In this document: positions 21,290 through 32,599 of the stretch, piece after piece
Layout: every line of letters begins with the position of its first letter
Position numbering within the stretch: position 1 is the stretch's first letter
Assembly: GCA_037176845.1 (NCBI GenBank)
Contig: JAYKXP010000147.1
Span: forward strand, 1-64,000
Direction: 5' to 3'
From: Paramarasmius palmivorus
Lineage: Eukaryota; Basidiomycota; Agaricomycetes; Agaricales; Marasmiaceae
DNA length: 64,000 bases
Position numbers and translations under genes: made by a program
Notes under the pieces: generated by a model
Database searches by the model: none
What the model saw: the letters and a program-made list of their open reading frames with translations, nothing else
Told to the model about the DNA's origin: nothing

Positions 21290-24270
21290 ATGGAATCCGA
21301 AAAAGCGCCGACAGGTACTGAGGCAGTGCCTGTCAAGAACGTGACGTCAGCGGAGCCTTTTCTTTTTCCTCCGCTTCCTTTGCTTTTTTCATTCGCGCTC
21401 TCTAGGTTCTCCAACGACTACAGAAGCACCTGTCTGGTCTCAGCATCCGAGACCAACACCAACATTCCACGTCAATTCTTCTCGGCGCCTCCCACTGGAT
21501 TTGCTTCAGCGACAACACGAGCATTACGCTCCTCTGTATCCAAAAACCTGCAATGCGGTCTACATCCTTCAAAGCCTCCAAAATACTCTCCTCATACCTT
21601 CTTCTATGCGTTACCTCCTCTTCCCTCTCCCTTGGCAAACACCGAGTCTTTGCGAAAAGGATATCCAGTCTACAACGACACAGCCGCTAGCCAGCTCTTC
21701 AAACGCGCTCCTCTCGATGCAGCGACCATTCCTTCGAGTGCTGGTAACAGTTTGAACACTGCTGGCGGTACGTATTCCTCTATGTCTTTTCTCCTCTTTC
21801 CTTTCGGCTCATGCCTCTCGCAGGTGAATTATCGACAACGAAAGCGTCAAGACAAGCTGGCGTTGGGACAATTTTTAGACACGATCAAGGAAATGGAAAG
21901 GTTCTGACGCTGACGTTTTGGGCCTATTCGGTACGTTCCTCCTCTTTCCCTTCCGTCGTCCACCCCATTATCTTCTATCGTTCTATCACGTTCACAGCTT
22001 TTTTCTACACCGTAGACCTCGACACTAACTCATCCTCCCTTCACAGAGCCTTTATACGAAGCAAAGTACACCTTCCCCGTCCCTCATTCCCAGTGCGCCG
22101 TCTCCTGCAGCACCGAACCTAGAAGATATTTCCAGGCAAGGAACCTATTTCACACCATGTGTCACACCATGTGTCACTCCTTGTCGTTACGCCTCTTCGC
22201 TGATGTTATCGCGGCGATGGTACTTCATCGTGCCGACTAACATCGCTCACCGTTTACGCTGGATCCGGCTTCTTTCCCTGCCTTTTGATCCCGATCCCAA
22301 ATCCCCCTCTTTGTATTGTTTTCTTGTTTGTTTCTTACTGGAGCTGACGTTCTCGTACCGCTAGGCTTTAAGATCAAGACCAAGCCTCTATCGATGTCTT
22401 TTGCTTTCATTTCTCGAAGATGATGGTGTATTCATGTAGCCATGCCGAGGTGAGTGACCAGGTGTCATGCTGACCGACATACACTGATAGCCATACCCTA
22501 TTACATTTAGATTACCTTCTGCGAAGTTGATCGAACGCCGACATGAATCCTAGAACACCCGTTTCCAAAGCCACTTCCAATCACTCCATGTCTATGCGCT
22601 CACAGGCAACACTCACCTTCATCCTCGAAACCGGGATCTACGAGGACGGCGTGCCCTGTACCGGCTTCCAAGATGTTTTAAGTTGGGATATGCGTTGCTG
22701 TAGGTATGTTTCCGTTTACGCATCGTATGCTGTAACTTTGCTAACATGGTCTCTTCTAGACTTCACATCGTTCCCTCGTTAACCTGTTGAAGAGCCCATC
22801 TTGACGACTCGGTATTCAGCCAGTGTCAATGCCACGATTAGCCTGCTACCTTTCTGTTGGTGGCCAAGCTCTTATGCTCAAGTTGAGGGTATGTGATAAC
22901 TTCCTTGTCCTTCAGATCGTGATACTTACCTTGTCGTTGACCTCATGCAGATTATCGCCCAGTACCCAGCCCGATGGGTGATTGTCAGTGTTTCAAGTAC
23001 GAAGGAGCTAACTGCCTCTCTCTGTTACGAAGCTAGGTACGTGGTCGCCACATTCCTCGAGTAATATTCTTGCTCAGAGACTATGCCTCAGATCTCTTGC
23101 TGACACCTCCAATGTACGTTTCAAAGCCTTAACCAGTGTATCCCGAAGCTCACGCTAACTAAGGGCACGCATTGATTGAAGTTCACCGACTTCTCGGCCG
23201 TCATAGGCGTCATGTATGTCGTTCTCTTTCATGGCTCTTTTCAGCTTGAATCTATATCTCCAGGTTACGTCGTGATGAGCACTGAATGGTATCATGCGCC
23301 AGGTATGGCTTGATCTCACATATGTACTCCAGTTACTGACACACATTTGCAGTATTCTTATACCTTTGAGTTCGATATGGAAACTCCGAAAATGCCAGTC
23401 AACGGTCATCCAACGAGCGCTAGGAAGCGCAACCTCACGGACACGCTACACAAGAAGCTCTTCCGGAGGACACAGTCAGATCTCTTATGGTCAGAGGTAC
23501 GCCCATGGGTAGCTCTAGGTATGAAACATTATCTGTTTGTTTAGCTTGTTATGCTCAGGTAGCAGCGTACAGTTGTCAGAAAACGCAGATTACTTAGGCT
23601 CGTCGATATGCTCGGCCTGCAGGACTCTTTTCATATGGCTCAACCTCATGATGCTTGCAAGGTATCCATGAAAGATCATCTCCGCTGGAAGCCGAACCTT
23701 CTTAATCCCAGTCGTTTGATTGTTTGCTGTACGTTTGACGCAGAAACGATGGAATTACATTGACATGGCGTTGGCGATAATAGTGTGGCCGAAACTCCCT
23801 GTTCACTCTATGCGGAAATGTTCTTCGGGTGATAATCGTGTCACTCGAGTGCGCTAGCCAGAGGCTAGCCCTTCATTTTTCACTCACCCTTAACCTGTTC
23901 ATGTGCTTGTTCATGCATAAATCTACTTCGCACACTCTCGGTTTTGGCCTTTAATTCATGTGTTGATCTTTTAGCCTCTACGCCCGATATCACCCTATAT
24001 GAGCCTAAGGTAAGAAGTGCCGTTTTGCGTCATTCTCCGCACTCGATGCTTGCCAAGTTGTTTGATTTTACGCAGATAATGTGTGTATACTTCGAGGGCA
24101 TTAAACCGGACTCTCTCATGTTCAATCTTCTCAGTACCTCGGCATAGTATACTTGATACGGCTAGCGCTTGGACTACTAGGTTGGAAATTGATACGATAC
24201 TCGTGCTAACAGATATAGAGCATGAACTAGCGATCGAGTATGGGCCGCCGCTTGTGCTGGCTCCGAATAC
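21290..24270 (+). other. Unrecognised multi-exon family, copy 1 (probably decayed)
   Basis: Function unknown. A start at 21,290 (MESEKAPTG) is followed by a possible intron (GTACTG...CTCTAG) and a coding-like exon reading TPTFHVNSSRRLPLDLLQ. Further exon-like blocks separated by gtatgt/gtacgt...ag are seen. One at 22,588-22,702 reads MSMRSQATLTFILETGIYED, another at about 23,353-23,499 reads YSYTFEFDMETPKMPVNGHP. Related blocks recur at 32.8, 38.2 and 42.5 kb. I could not join the blocks into one open frame, so this is either a diverged gene with many tiny exons or a relic. It lies head-to-head with membrane-protein loci elsewhere in the array. Confidence 0.35.
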
Positions 24271-24284
24271 CTGAGGCACATAGT

Positions 24285-24420
24285 ACGTGGACAAAAGCAC
24301 GATTGAAATCAAGTTAACTAAACGAGATAACATGGAAATGAGAATAGATCGACAGAAAAGCCGAGTTACAAAGAACCAATTAGCTTGACAGTTCGTTCCC
24401 ATGCGAAAGGAGTAGACATA
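24285..24420 (-). repeat. Remnant of a membrane-protein gene 3' flank
   Basis: Resembles the sequence directly downstream of both intact membrane-protein genes (25,020-25,142 and 40,130-40,236): shared stretches run CGAGATA(A/G)CATG..., then AA(C/T)TAGCTT(A/G)ACAGTTCG. The gene body that should follow is missing, so this marks a deleted member of the array. Confidence 0.5.
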
Positions 24421-25142
24421 TTTTACTGTAGCTTAGAGCGCCGTCAATGCTAGCTATATTGTAAAATTTGACGAAAAAAACAAAAAATGGAAGATTCGCC
24501 CTGAATGTCATTTTCAATCCTCACGAAAACCTCTACAAGTAGAGGCTGTTGTCCGTTACTGTTGTACTCTTACACGACATCATCAGTGGATGGCGATTAT
24601 TGTTCGCTGGGAATGATTGACCAGGATGTAACTCTCGCGGAACCTGAGACCATGTATTCTCGGGCATCTACGTAGATCACGCACTATTGGCCTGAGGCCG
24701 TTTGGTAGTTATGACTTGCCTGCGATGAGCCTTTGCTGACATACATGTACCAGGATTTCCATGTGGCTGCAGCCCAGCCATAAAAGCCATGTGTATTGTA
24801 AACCTCTGAATAGATGGGGCTTTAAATCGAAAGCACGACGTACGGCGCAACGCTGTTTGACTAAAGGTTTGTGTAGTAGCTGGTGAAAGATACGCGAGCA
24901 GAAACTGAGAACGTGGCAAAGAAATAGCCAGAAATAGTTTTACGTGAAAACAAGAATAGCAAAGAAAACAATAGCGAAGATGGATATGGGATATACACAG
25001 ACGTGAAAGCAAGAGATCGAGAGCAAATACACAAAACAAGATAGCACCTATATGACAACAGATCAACAATGAGGCTCAACTTACGAAGAACGATTTAGCT
25101 TCACAGTTCGGTCGTTCACGAGAGAAAGTGAATATACCTGAA

Positions 25143-26831
25143 TCATCCAATGTGAGGCCAGAAAGTGGTCCACTGGACAGTTTGATATGCACTTGATGGG
25201 AGATCTCGTAGGGCGGTGAATGCGATGACGATGAGAGTGATACGGAAGACGGCATATGCGAAGGAAAGGGTGATTATGAGGATTATCACTGTCCTATCCA
25301 ACAAGGTTGGAACATCGTCATGGAAAACCTTCTTCCAATACCCGTGCAAAAGCGCCATTGCGATGGGTGCAGCAGCAACTGCAACAGCTGATATACGCCA
25401 AAGCAGCTGCTCGGTATGATTCGGAAATTGGAAAACCCAAGGGATACAATGAATAGCGCCGAAAAGTGCTGCGATTCCGTAGACAGCAATGTAAATGTGA
25501 GAAGGATCATTGGTGAGGTGGGAGGAGATTGGCATTGCTAGGTTTCTGTCCTCTTCGTCTTGGATGATTTGGAGGCATACCCCAAAGACGTGCCATGGAA
25601 TCCATAGAGGAAGGAGTATAAGCCGGACTATTCCTCTGCCAGGAGCTCCAAAGCCAATTACAGGCTTGAGGGCGTAGATATACTCCATAATCACACCGAG
25701 CCCCTCCCAAAACACCTTCCAGATGCCTCCGTTCCCGCCATCAGCATCCTCCCCTCTTGAATTCTCCCTCTGCCTCCAATACGCCCTCACAGGATACATA
25801 ACCCGCAAAGGTTTATTCCACCACAAAAAGTATGTCCCAAAGTTCAGGATTGCGAAGCCAACAGTGATGATCTCAAGCTCCGTGATCGCTAGACCCTCTA
25901 TTGCACGAGCAATGACCTGGACGATGAACCAGATGGTCTGGGTGACAGCGATAGATTTGGTGATCACGTCGGCGTGGCTTTTATCTTTTATCTCGTCCTG
26001 GGTGAGGGTGATGTAGCCTTTGGCGACACAAAACTCTAGGATATTTTCGGGGTCGGAGCAGGGTGGTAATGGTGTCTCTTGGGTGGTAGCTTCATGGTCG
26101 TCTGGAGGCGTAGAGGATTCTGAGGTTCTTGCATGTCCATTTCTCTGGAAACAGTAATTCCAGCCTGTGATACCAGCAAAATGGGCGACTTACTGTGTTC
26201 TCAAGCGTCTGATACGCCCTATGGTAGTCCTTGATTTCCCCAAAGCATGTTTCTGATAGGCCATCATACGGATATTTCCACCTCTGCCAGCTACACTCTC
26301 TTTTTCTATCCCTATCCCAAAGATAACCACGAAACTTCTCCCCGTCATATAACGCGAACCCTCCCATTATAACGAAGAAACCGTGTGACATCCCCCACTC
26401 GTACTCTGAGAGGAATGTATCAACTACGACACTAGTAATCAGATAGGACACGCACCCTTGAACTGATTTCGAATCTTCTTCGCCTGCTCCCGCTGTCTCA
26501 TCGCCCACAGGATCATGATCTCCGGTGAAAGAAGCGCGATTACCATCAACTCGACATTTTGGTAGACTAAAGCTGCTGGATGCCATCGATGTCCGCTCCA
26601 TTGCCTTTTCTTGTCATCAAACTTCTCTACCAGCGGAATGTTGGGGTGAATGGCGACCCATGTACAAATGAAGACGACCGAAAGACAGTTCCAAATAATT
26701 CCGATGGTAGTGCGACAATCGTTGATGTCGATACATTTGCCAGTTACGGGATCGAAGGAGGAAGAGTCGTTGACGGAAGCAGCGGAGAGACTGGAGGCAA
26801 TAGGCCTTGCCAAGGCGTGGAGTAGTAGCAT
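25143..26831 (-). CDS. Multi-pass membrane protein, 529 aa (family copy 1)
   Basis: Function unknown; it belongs to a membrane-protein family expanded in this window and, as I recall, in many mushroom genomes. Exons are 26,456-26,831, 26,194-26,405 and 25,143-26,144; the two introns are 50 and 49 nt and phases agree. The N-terminus (MLLLHALARPIASSLSAAS) looks like a signal peptide. A luminal stretch with CIDINDC follows, then membrane segments around TIGIIWNCLSVVFICTWVAI, ELMVIALLSPEIMILW, GMSHGFFVIMGGF, WFIVQVIARAIEGLAITELE, ITVGFAILNFGTYFLWW, IAVYGIAALFGAIHCIPWVF, ISAVAVAAAPIAMALLHGY and VIILIITLSFAYAVFRITLIV. It ends TVQWTTFWPHIG. The intact frame contrasts with the relics at 16.5 and 48.8 kb. 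ATG at 26,831 is chosen because it precedes the signal peptide. Confidence 0.8.
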
Positions 26832-26887
26832 TGATATCAATTGGGGAAGGAAGCCAAAGCATTGCGTCCTTTATCTATAGAGTCCCG

Positions 26888-26917
26888 TGTTGTACACGCC
26901 GGCGTCTACTATGACAG
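26888..26917. promoter_or_regulatory. Conserved box upstream of membrane-protein gene, copy 1
   Basis: A stretch of about 30 bp centred on GCCGGCGTCTACTATGACAG lies 57 bp upstream of the start at 26,831. Near-identical copies lie 75 bp upstream of the start at 41,986 and at 29,704 beside a lost member. Conservation beyond neighbouring bases suggests a promoter element or transcribed leader; this is inference. Confidence 0.45.
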
Positions 26918-27189
26918 CCAGACCAGAAGAGAGATTGCAGGGAGTGAGGCAAGGACGTGTCAAAACGGAACATGGCAGAAAAATGTGATTTGTGAGGTGT
27001 TTGAAAGGATCACAGAATGTGATCATGAAGCGTATGGCAGGAAGGAAACGCTCGATACGTGGGTGAACCCGTGACAATTGGCTGGCACTGGCAGATCGGC
27101 GATATAGGACTGCCAAATCCGATTTAACCGAGGTCCGAATGCTGCCTTTTTTCTTCCTCTTCTCTGATTCCCTCTCTGCAAAACCACGC

Positions 27190-29550
27190 GACTGAGAACA
27201 AATGAGGCGTACAGAGCATTCAACACAAGGTACTACACCCGAAGTTACATCATCCTCGGTCAGTTCGTCGTCAACACTGTCCAACGCACCTAACGCTCGG
27301 ATGACAACTCAACGACGCGCCTGCCATCTCAATTCGCTCATTCCACCGATGTTCTCCTTCTATGTCCAGCGTTTCACAACCCTCCACACTCTCCTCCATT
27401 TAGGTCGTCAAACACCTTTCCTCAGTGAACATCTGTACCGACACCTGTGACCTGATCTTCCAGCAGTCTTCGGGGAGCATATTGGGTGGTAGTGAAGGTT
27501 GGAAGGGGTAAAGGTACCGGAAACTGAACTGGAACTGGATCTAAGGAGAGAGATAAACGAGCTCGTGTAATCAGAGAGCTGAGGAGATGATATGTTGACG
27601 AAATTCCGCAAGATGACATTCAAGAGGCAGATCGTTGGATGGAGATAAATAGAAAGCGGATCATACAAGCGATGAGAACAAATGCTCATGACTGGGAACT
27701 CTGTCTACAGAAGTGCTCTACTCCAGAGTCTGGATGAATGACACAGCGAAACAAAGAAATCAAAGTGCGTTTTCTTCCACTTCGAACCTTACTCTAGAAC
27801 CCGAAAACTTTGCAGGGCGTCCTTACTCTACAACATCTCTACCAAGCGCTCTCCGAGTGTTATCATGGTAGTAATGTCAATTTAAGCATGTTACATAGCG
27901 GCAGGCTCGTAGGCTTCTTTCCTGATACCTCACACGATCTCATCCTTACATTCCTTTCAGATACATCCTTTCGCGTGAGTGAGCCCAAATCTTTATGATC
28001 GATGGTTCCTCTGGTAAATGCCTTATATGCTAGCGTTCGCATGAACGACGCAGATATCTGCTGACTCGTGATTCGTAAGTTTCTGCTTTTCCACTACAAC
28101 ACTCGCCACCGCAATACCTCTCTATTCCCCTGTTATCTTTACGTTCCGTGTTAGATGTCAAAGAACAGCTCGGAAAACTAATGGATCACGTCTTGCCGCT
28201 CCCATGACGGTTTTTGCAAGTTTCCCAACATGTCATACGCCCCAGGCCAAAGCATGGGATGACACGCCGGTGCTTATAGAAGACCTTTCTGCGCAAGTTT
28301 GGGCGCTTTCAAGGTTATTCTGAGATACTCGGTTCGTGGTTTACTTCGGAAGTATTTTTTATAGCCTCAAACCTTCTATGAGCGCAGTCTCCGTTCTAGC
28401 TGTTGTTCCGCTTTCCCCGGTTTCCTGTTTCTATTTTCTTACTCTTACATACATCCTTCAAATTCTTCGAGCTGACCCTGCTTCATGCTTAGATCTTCGA
28501 ACGCCGAATCGATTACATGGGCTTCAACCGACACTTGAGCACTCGCAATCCTTCACAGTTTTAATGCCAGTCCCAGACCGACCTGGCAGATACCCTCAAG
28601 GTGGCCATATTACGGATGTAGAATAGCCCATTGAAAAAAAAACCAGCACGATCCCAGCGGTGGCGTTAATCAATCCTGCTAACGCTGAATCATGATAGGC
28701 GCTAGGCGCCATCAGCCGCTTTCACAGCGATTTTGGGGTCTTGAACTCTATTCGGAAAGTATGAGGGAAGGGAATCATATCAAATCGGTATCTCCGTCAG
28801 ATATACAGGTTTGGATGCTTACCTTGATCATACAGACACCTCTTTCTCATCCCGAATGCCTAGTGTGTTGTTGAAGATACCATTGTACGGTCGTTCACGC
28901 ACTAATGCCGCTTTTTTGCAGTTATTCCGAGGTGTTCAAGGATCGGACTTTGAGATATCAATGGCTTTCTTGGATGCACCTCTCACCAGGTCTAATCAGG
29001 CTCTCGTACGTTGTTCAATGGTTGCAGTATGAGTCTTGGCCGTGGCTGACTATAAAGTATGTGATATTTTTCTTACTCTTCCAATCGCCGTGCTCACCAG
29101 TTTCCGTGCCTCGCCGATCCCAGTCTTCACGATCGTGTAAAGGGAGTTCGAGTACAAAGTAGAAGATCGTGTAGGTATTTATCGCTATGAATATAGGCTC
29201 TGCGTCAACGTCAACCCCTCATTGTTCTGCATCTTCTCTGTTCGGAGAATGCCGTCCGCGACTTCCATTCGCGCAAACTCATTCCGTGTCAGTGTGAGGT
29301 TCACGCTATCGAATGACACGTTTAGGGTGAAGTACACTGACTTCTCGGAACACAAGTCACCCTCGGCAAGTCTATTTGAATGGGAAATTCTTCCGGAAAC
29401 TCGCACATCCAGAGAGAAATACCTACCGGATATCAACGAGCGCCGTTTGTCTGCCCGCGAATGCTCTGGCGAATTCATGGTACCTAATCGTCGTGTTAGT
29501 ACCTTCCAAAGAATAGTTGACCGCTCGTTCCCATATCGAAATGAAGACAG
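27190..29550 (+). other. Region with relics of the multi-exon family, copy 2
   Basis: No gene can be assembled. A Ser/Thr-rich open frame at 27,202-27,450 lies in the place where the head-to-head partner of the membrane-protein gene is expected. Several splice-like gt(a/g)tgt...ag blocks follow. At 29,222-29,557 a 111-residue plus-strand frame (SIRANSFRVSVRFTLSND) looks coding in composition but has no recognised domain or start context. Confidence 0.25.
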
Positions 29551-29553
29551 TTC

Positions 29554-29940
29554 CTAGAATAAAAATTCCCTACATCTAGTTCTTAAGTATGTTGAGTATA
29601 GCAATGACCATATACCTAAAGTATAATTACCCAAGAGCATTTCTTGACACACCCGGGGCGTTGAGCTCTCAAAGATAGAAACCTGAGGCCTTCTGCCTTG
29701 TGGTTGTAGTACATGCCGGCGTCTACCTCGACAGGTAGAATAGAAGAACATTGCGGCGGAGACTGTTGGGAGTGAGGAAGCGGCATGTCCAAGAAGCTAA
29801 ACATAGTAGATCAATGTGACTTGCGAGGGTTTTAAGAGGAGATCTGAGCAGGAATAGTCCCTGAAGCGCTGGGAAATGGTCCGTGAGAAAGCTGGCATTG
29901 GACTCGTGATCGTAGTTTCTCTTAGACAGACTCATATCCA
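29554..29940 (-). repeat. Remnant of a membrane-protein gene upstream region
   Basis: Contains the conserved box (29,704-29,734, GCCGGCGTCTACCTCGACAG) and the following about 120 bp seen upstream of both intact membrane-protein genes, but no coding sequence remains on the expected side. It marks a further lost member of the array. Confidence 0.5.
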
Positions 29941-30599
29941 CAGTGACGACCGTTCCGATGTACTGTGAATAACGTCTGTTAGTTTAACCGCGGCCTTTGG
30001 CTGTAGATTTCCCCCCCCACCAATACCAATGCTTTTCCCCAAAGTCGATTGATCATGAACTATTCCGCACTGGTGATTTTCCCTCTACATCCGAGTCATT
30101 CTTGATGCCTGTTTTTTATTCACCCCTCATGTGTTTCTTCCCAGATAAACCAAGAAGTCAAGTCTCATTGAAGGTCACAGACGACTCATTTGATGGCTGG
30201 ATTGGAGCTGAAAAGGCGCGGTCGTTCGGACCGCTAGTCTGTGAATATTCAAGGTAAGATTGTTGCTGCAACTTGCAACCTGATCATTATCTCTACCCAG
30301 TTACGCTTCAGCCTTTGCCTCCATAATCTTCCGTGTGCCTAGATTCCATTTTCCATCGTTTATCTGCGCCCACATGGCGTCATCTTCGAATTAACTTATG
30401 TAGCTTTGAGCTCGAATGTTCATCTTAGCGCTCACAGTCGGTTTACGCAGAAAACGTACAGTAATTCGAGGCTGGGCTTGTAATGGAGAGATTTTAGGCT
30501 CTGTTTGATAGCGAAATCCGATTCCGGATTTCGTGGCTGTACCTACCATCAGCAAAAAGCGTAAGAGGTTGTAGCTAGAAATTGAGGTGTATATCACCC

Positions 30600-32400
30600 A
30601 CTACCCATTGCTTACAGGTAGCCAAAGGATGTAGTAGTGATATGAGCATGAAATAACAACGTATATTACCTGTCATTATTGTAGTATGATAATATTACCC
30701 TGTTATTACCTTGTATTACCGTAGTAGAGGGTTAATACCCTGTTACTTCCCTGGTTATACGAGGGTTATACCAGGGATACAACGTGTGTGACAACAGGGT
30801 GATATAAGGGTTATAACATCCTTGCTACGGTAATACAGGGTAATAAGGGTTTGGGACCGTTATAGGAAGATATAAGCGCTAAAATCCATCGTAAAATCAC
30901 ACTACGGAACTCTTGAATCATAATGAGTGTATATCAAGTAATATAGAATCCATCGCGCACCTGTATTTGCTTCTTCAATCTTTTATATCAGGTAATTCTT
31001 GAATTGTATCCGGGCTGACCCACCGCACTTAAGCTTAAGGCCTAATGGACACTGCTGTCCGCTGTAAAAGTAGGTAGGCTATTGAGTAGATGGACGTAGC
31101 CTTGCACATAACCGCCATACGTTCGATGAAGAGGTGGATGTGAACACGGAAGCGCGCGGGAAAGAATCTCATGGCAAATGGCCGGATCGATGACGTCACT
31201 TGGCCGCGTCATCGAACCAACGACCACCTCGACGATACCGACACAGACAATTAGTGGCCCTGCGAGCTCGAGCCCTCTGTTCCTCTGTCGAAGCCTACGC
31301 CCTATGCCCTGCACTATCCGTCCTACGCTCCACGCCCTGCGCCCTGCCCTAAAGTGGTCCGTGCGCACCTCAAATTTTCATATAAACCTCGCGTCCAAAA
31401 TCCTCCTCCCCCAACCGCCCTTTCTTCCCTTCCACCACCATCCTCCTATCCTCTTGGCCCTCGTTCCAACATTCAACTGCTCCATCTACGATGATCCATG
31501 GTATTCCTTATGTTCCATCTTCATTCCTGTAGCTGACATATGTTCTCCCCATGTCTCAGATCTCAGGGTGCGAAAGGGATGATATGTTGTTAGATTCCTG
31601 GGCTAAAGGTGCGTGATTGATACTGTTTTCCCCATGTACTCCACTTAGTTGCTGCTTCCAGGTCTCAGCCACTCAACCAGGCCCAGGGACGTAACCTCAA
31701 GACCGTTTGAATGCGCAAATCTATGATCGGCCTTCAGCTTCGACATTAGTCGCACAATTCACTCTCCATTCAACCATCGTCCCTACTAAGTCCCCAAACA
31801 CTACTCCAACATCAGCTCTGCGCTGCGACACGTCAACGCGTCAACAACTGGACATATACGCGTGTTCGTCGATCCTGGAGGCACGCAGGCTCCCGACTTG
31901 CAATATCACCCTCGCTCTCAAGTTTCAATGTTCAGTGGTGCTAAGTTGGGCTTGTAAGTCATGTCAACTGTCAATTGTTGTGCTAGACTGACCCTATACC
32001 ACATAGGATACGACTACGATGTCAAAAAGGCAGACGTCGGGTACATAGTGACAAGTGGACTGTATATATGCTTACAAAGTGTAGTAGATAGACGTTAATG
32101 GATCTGATTTCGTGTTTGTATCTCGCAAAAGAGTGGACTTAGTAGTGTGCATGTGAGTCTTATGATTGGAAGATTAGGAATGTAGACTGGTACTGGTTGT
32201 TACCCTTATTACCAGCTACTACCCTGTTATTACCCCCGATACCAGATATTACTCCCACTACCAGCCATTTCTCCCATTACTTGCTGCTTCCCCTGCTACC
32301 TACCGTCTCCTTTACAACTTGCTATAACCTATGGTACGTGCTATAATCTACATTACCCATTATATCACTCACTACTTGATATATACAGCACAACTCAAGA
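30600..32400. repeat. Two GGTAATA/TTACCC motif clusters around 1.3 kb of spacer
   Basis: At 30,660-30,860 and 32,195-32,370 the DNA is a loose array of TTACCCTGTTATTACC-like words and their complements. The left cluster contains both orientations; the right cluster mostly TTACC. TATATCACYCACTAC occurs at about 30,592 and 32,363. The 1.3 kb between holds GCCCTGC-rich sequence (about 31,300-31,350) and weak open frames only. At about 32,427-32,451 GTGTTGGGG and its near complement form a small palindrome. It may be a non-autonomous element with motif-rich ends, but I cannot define borders. Confidence 0.35.
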
Positions 32401-32599
32401 TAAACATCAAGACTCGTACTGCCGGGTGTTGGGGTTCATAACACCCCAACTCCCTCTTATAACACGGGTTGCGATTGTCAATTACTGTTCAGGTATGTTT
32501 TATCTTGTTATATAGTATATAACAACCGTATAACCTCTTACGGTTTTTGCTGATGACCGTAGATAGTAATCGAACAAACATGACCAATGATGCGGGCGG

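Noticed and set aside
23995..24402. Long minus-strand open frame that looks like a membrane protein
   Set aside because: The hydrophobic stretch lies in sequence shared with the 3' flanks of the membrane-protein genes, where the other copies have stops in this frame; it is more likely flanking DNA.
31042..31368. 108-codon minus-strand frame in the GGTAATA region
   Set aside because: It overlaps GCCCTGC-type simple repeats and has no domain or splice support.
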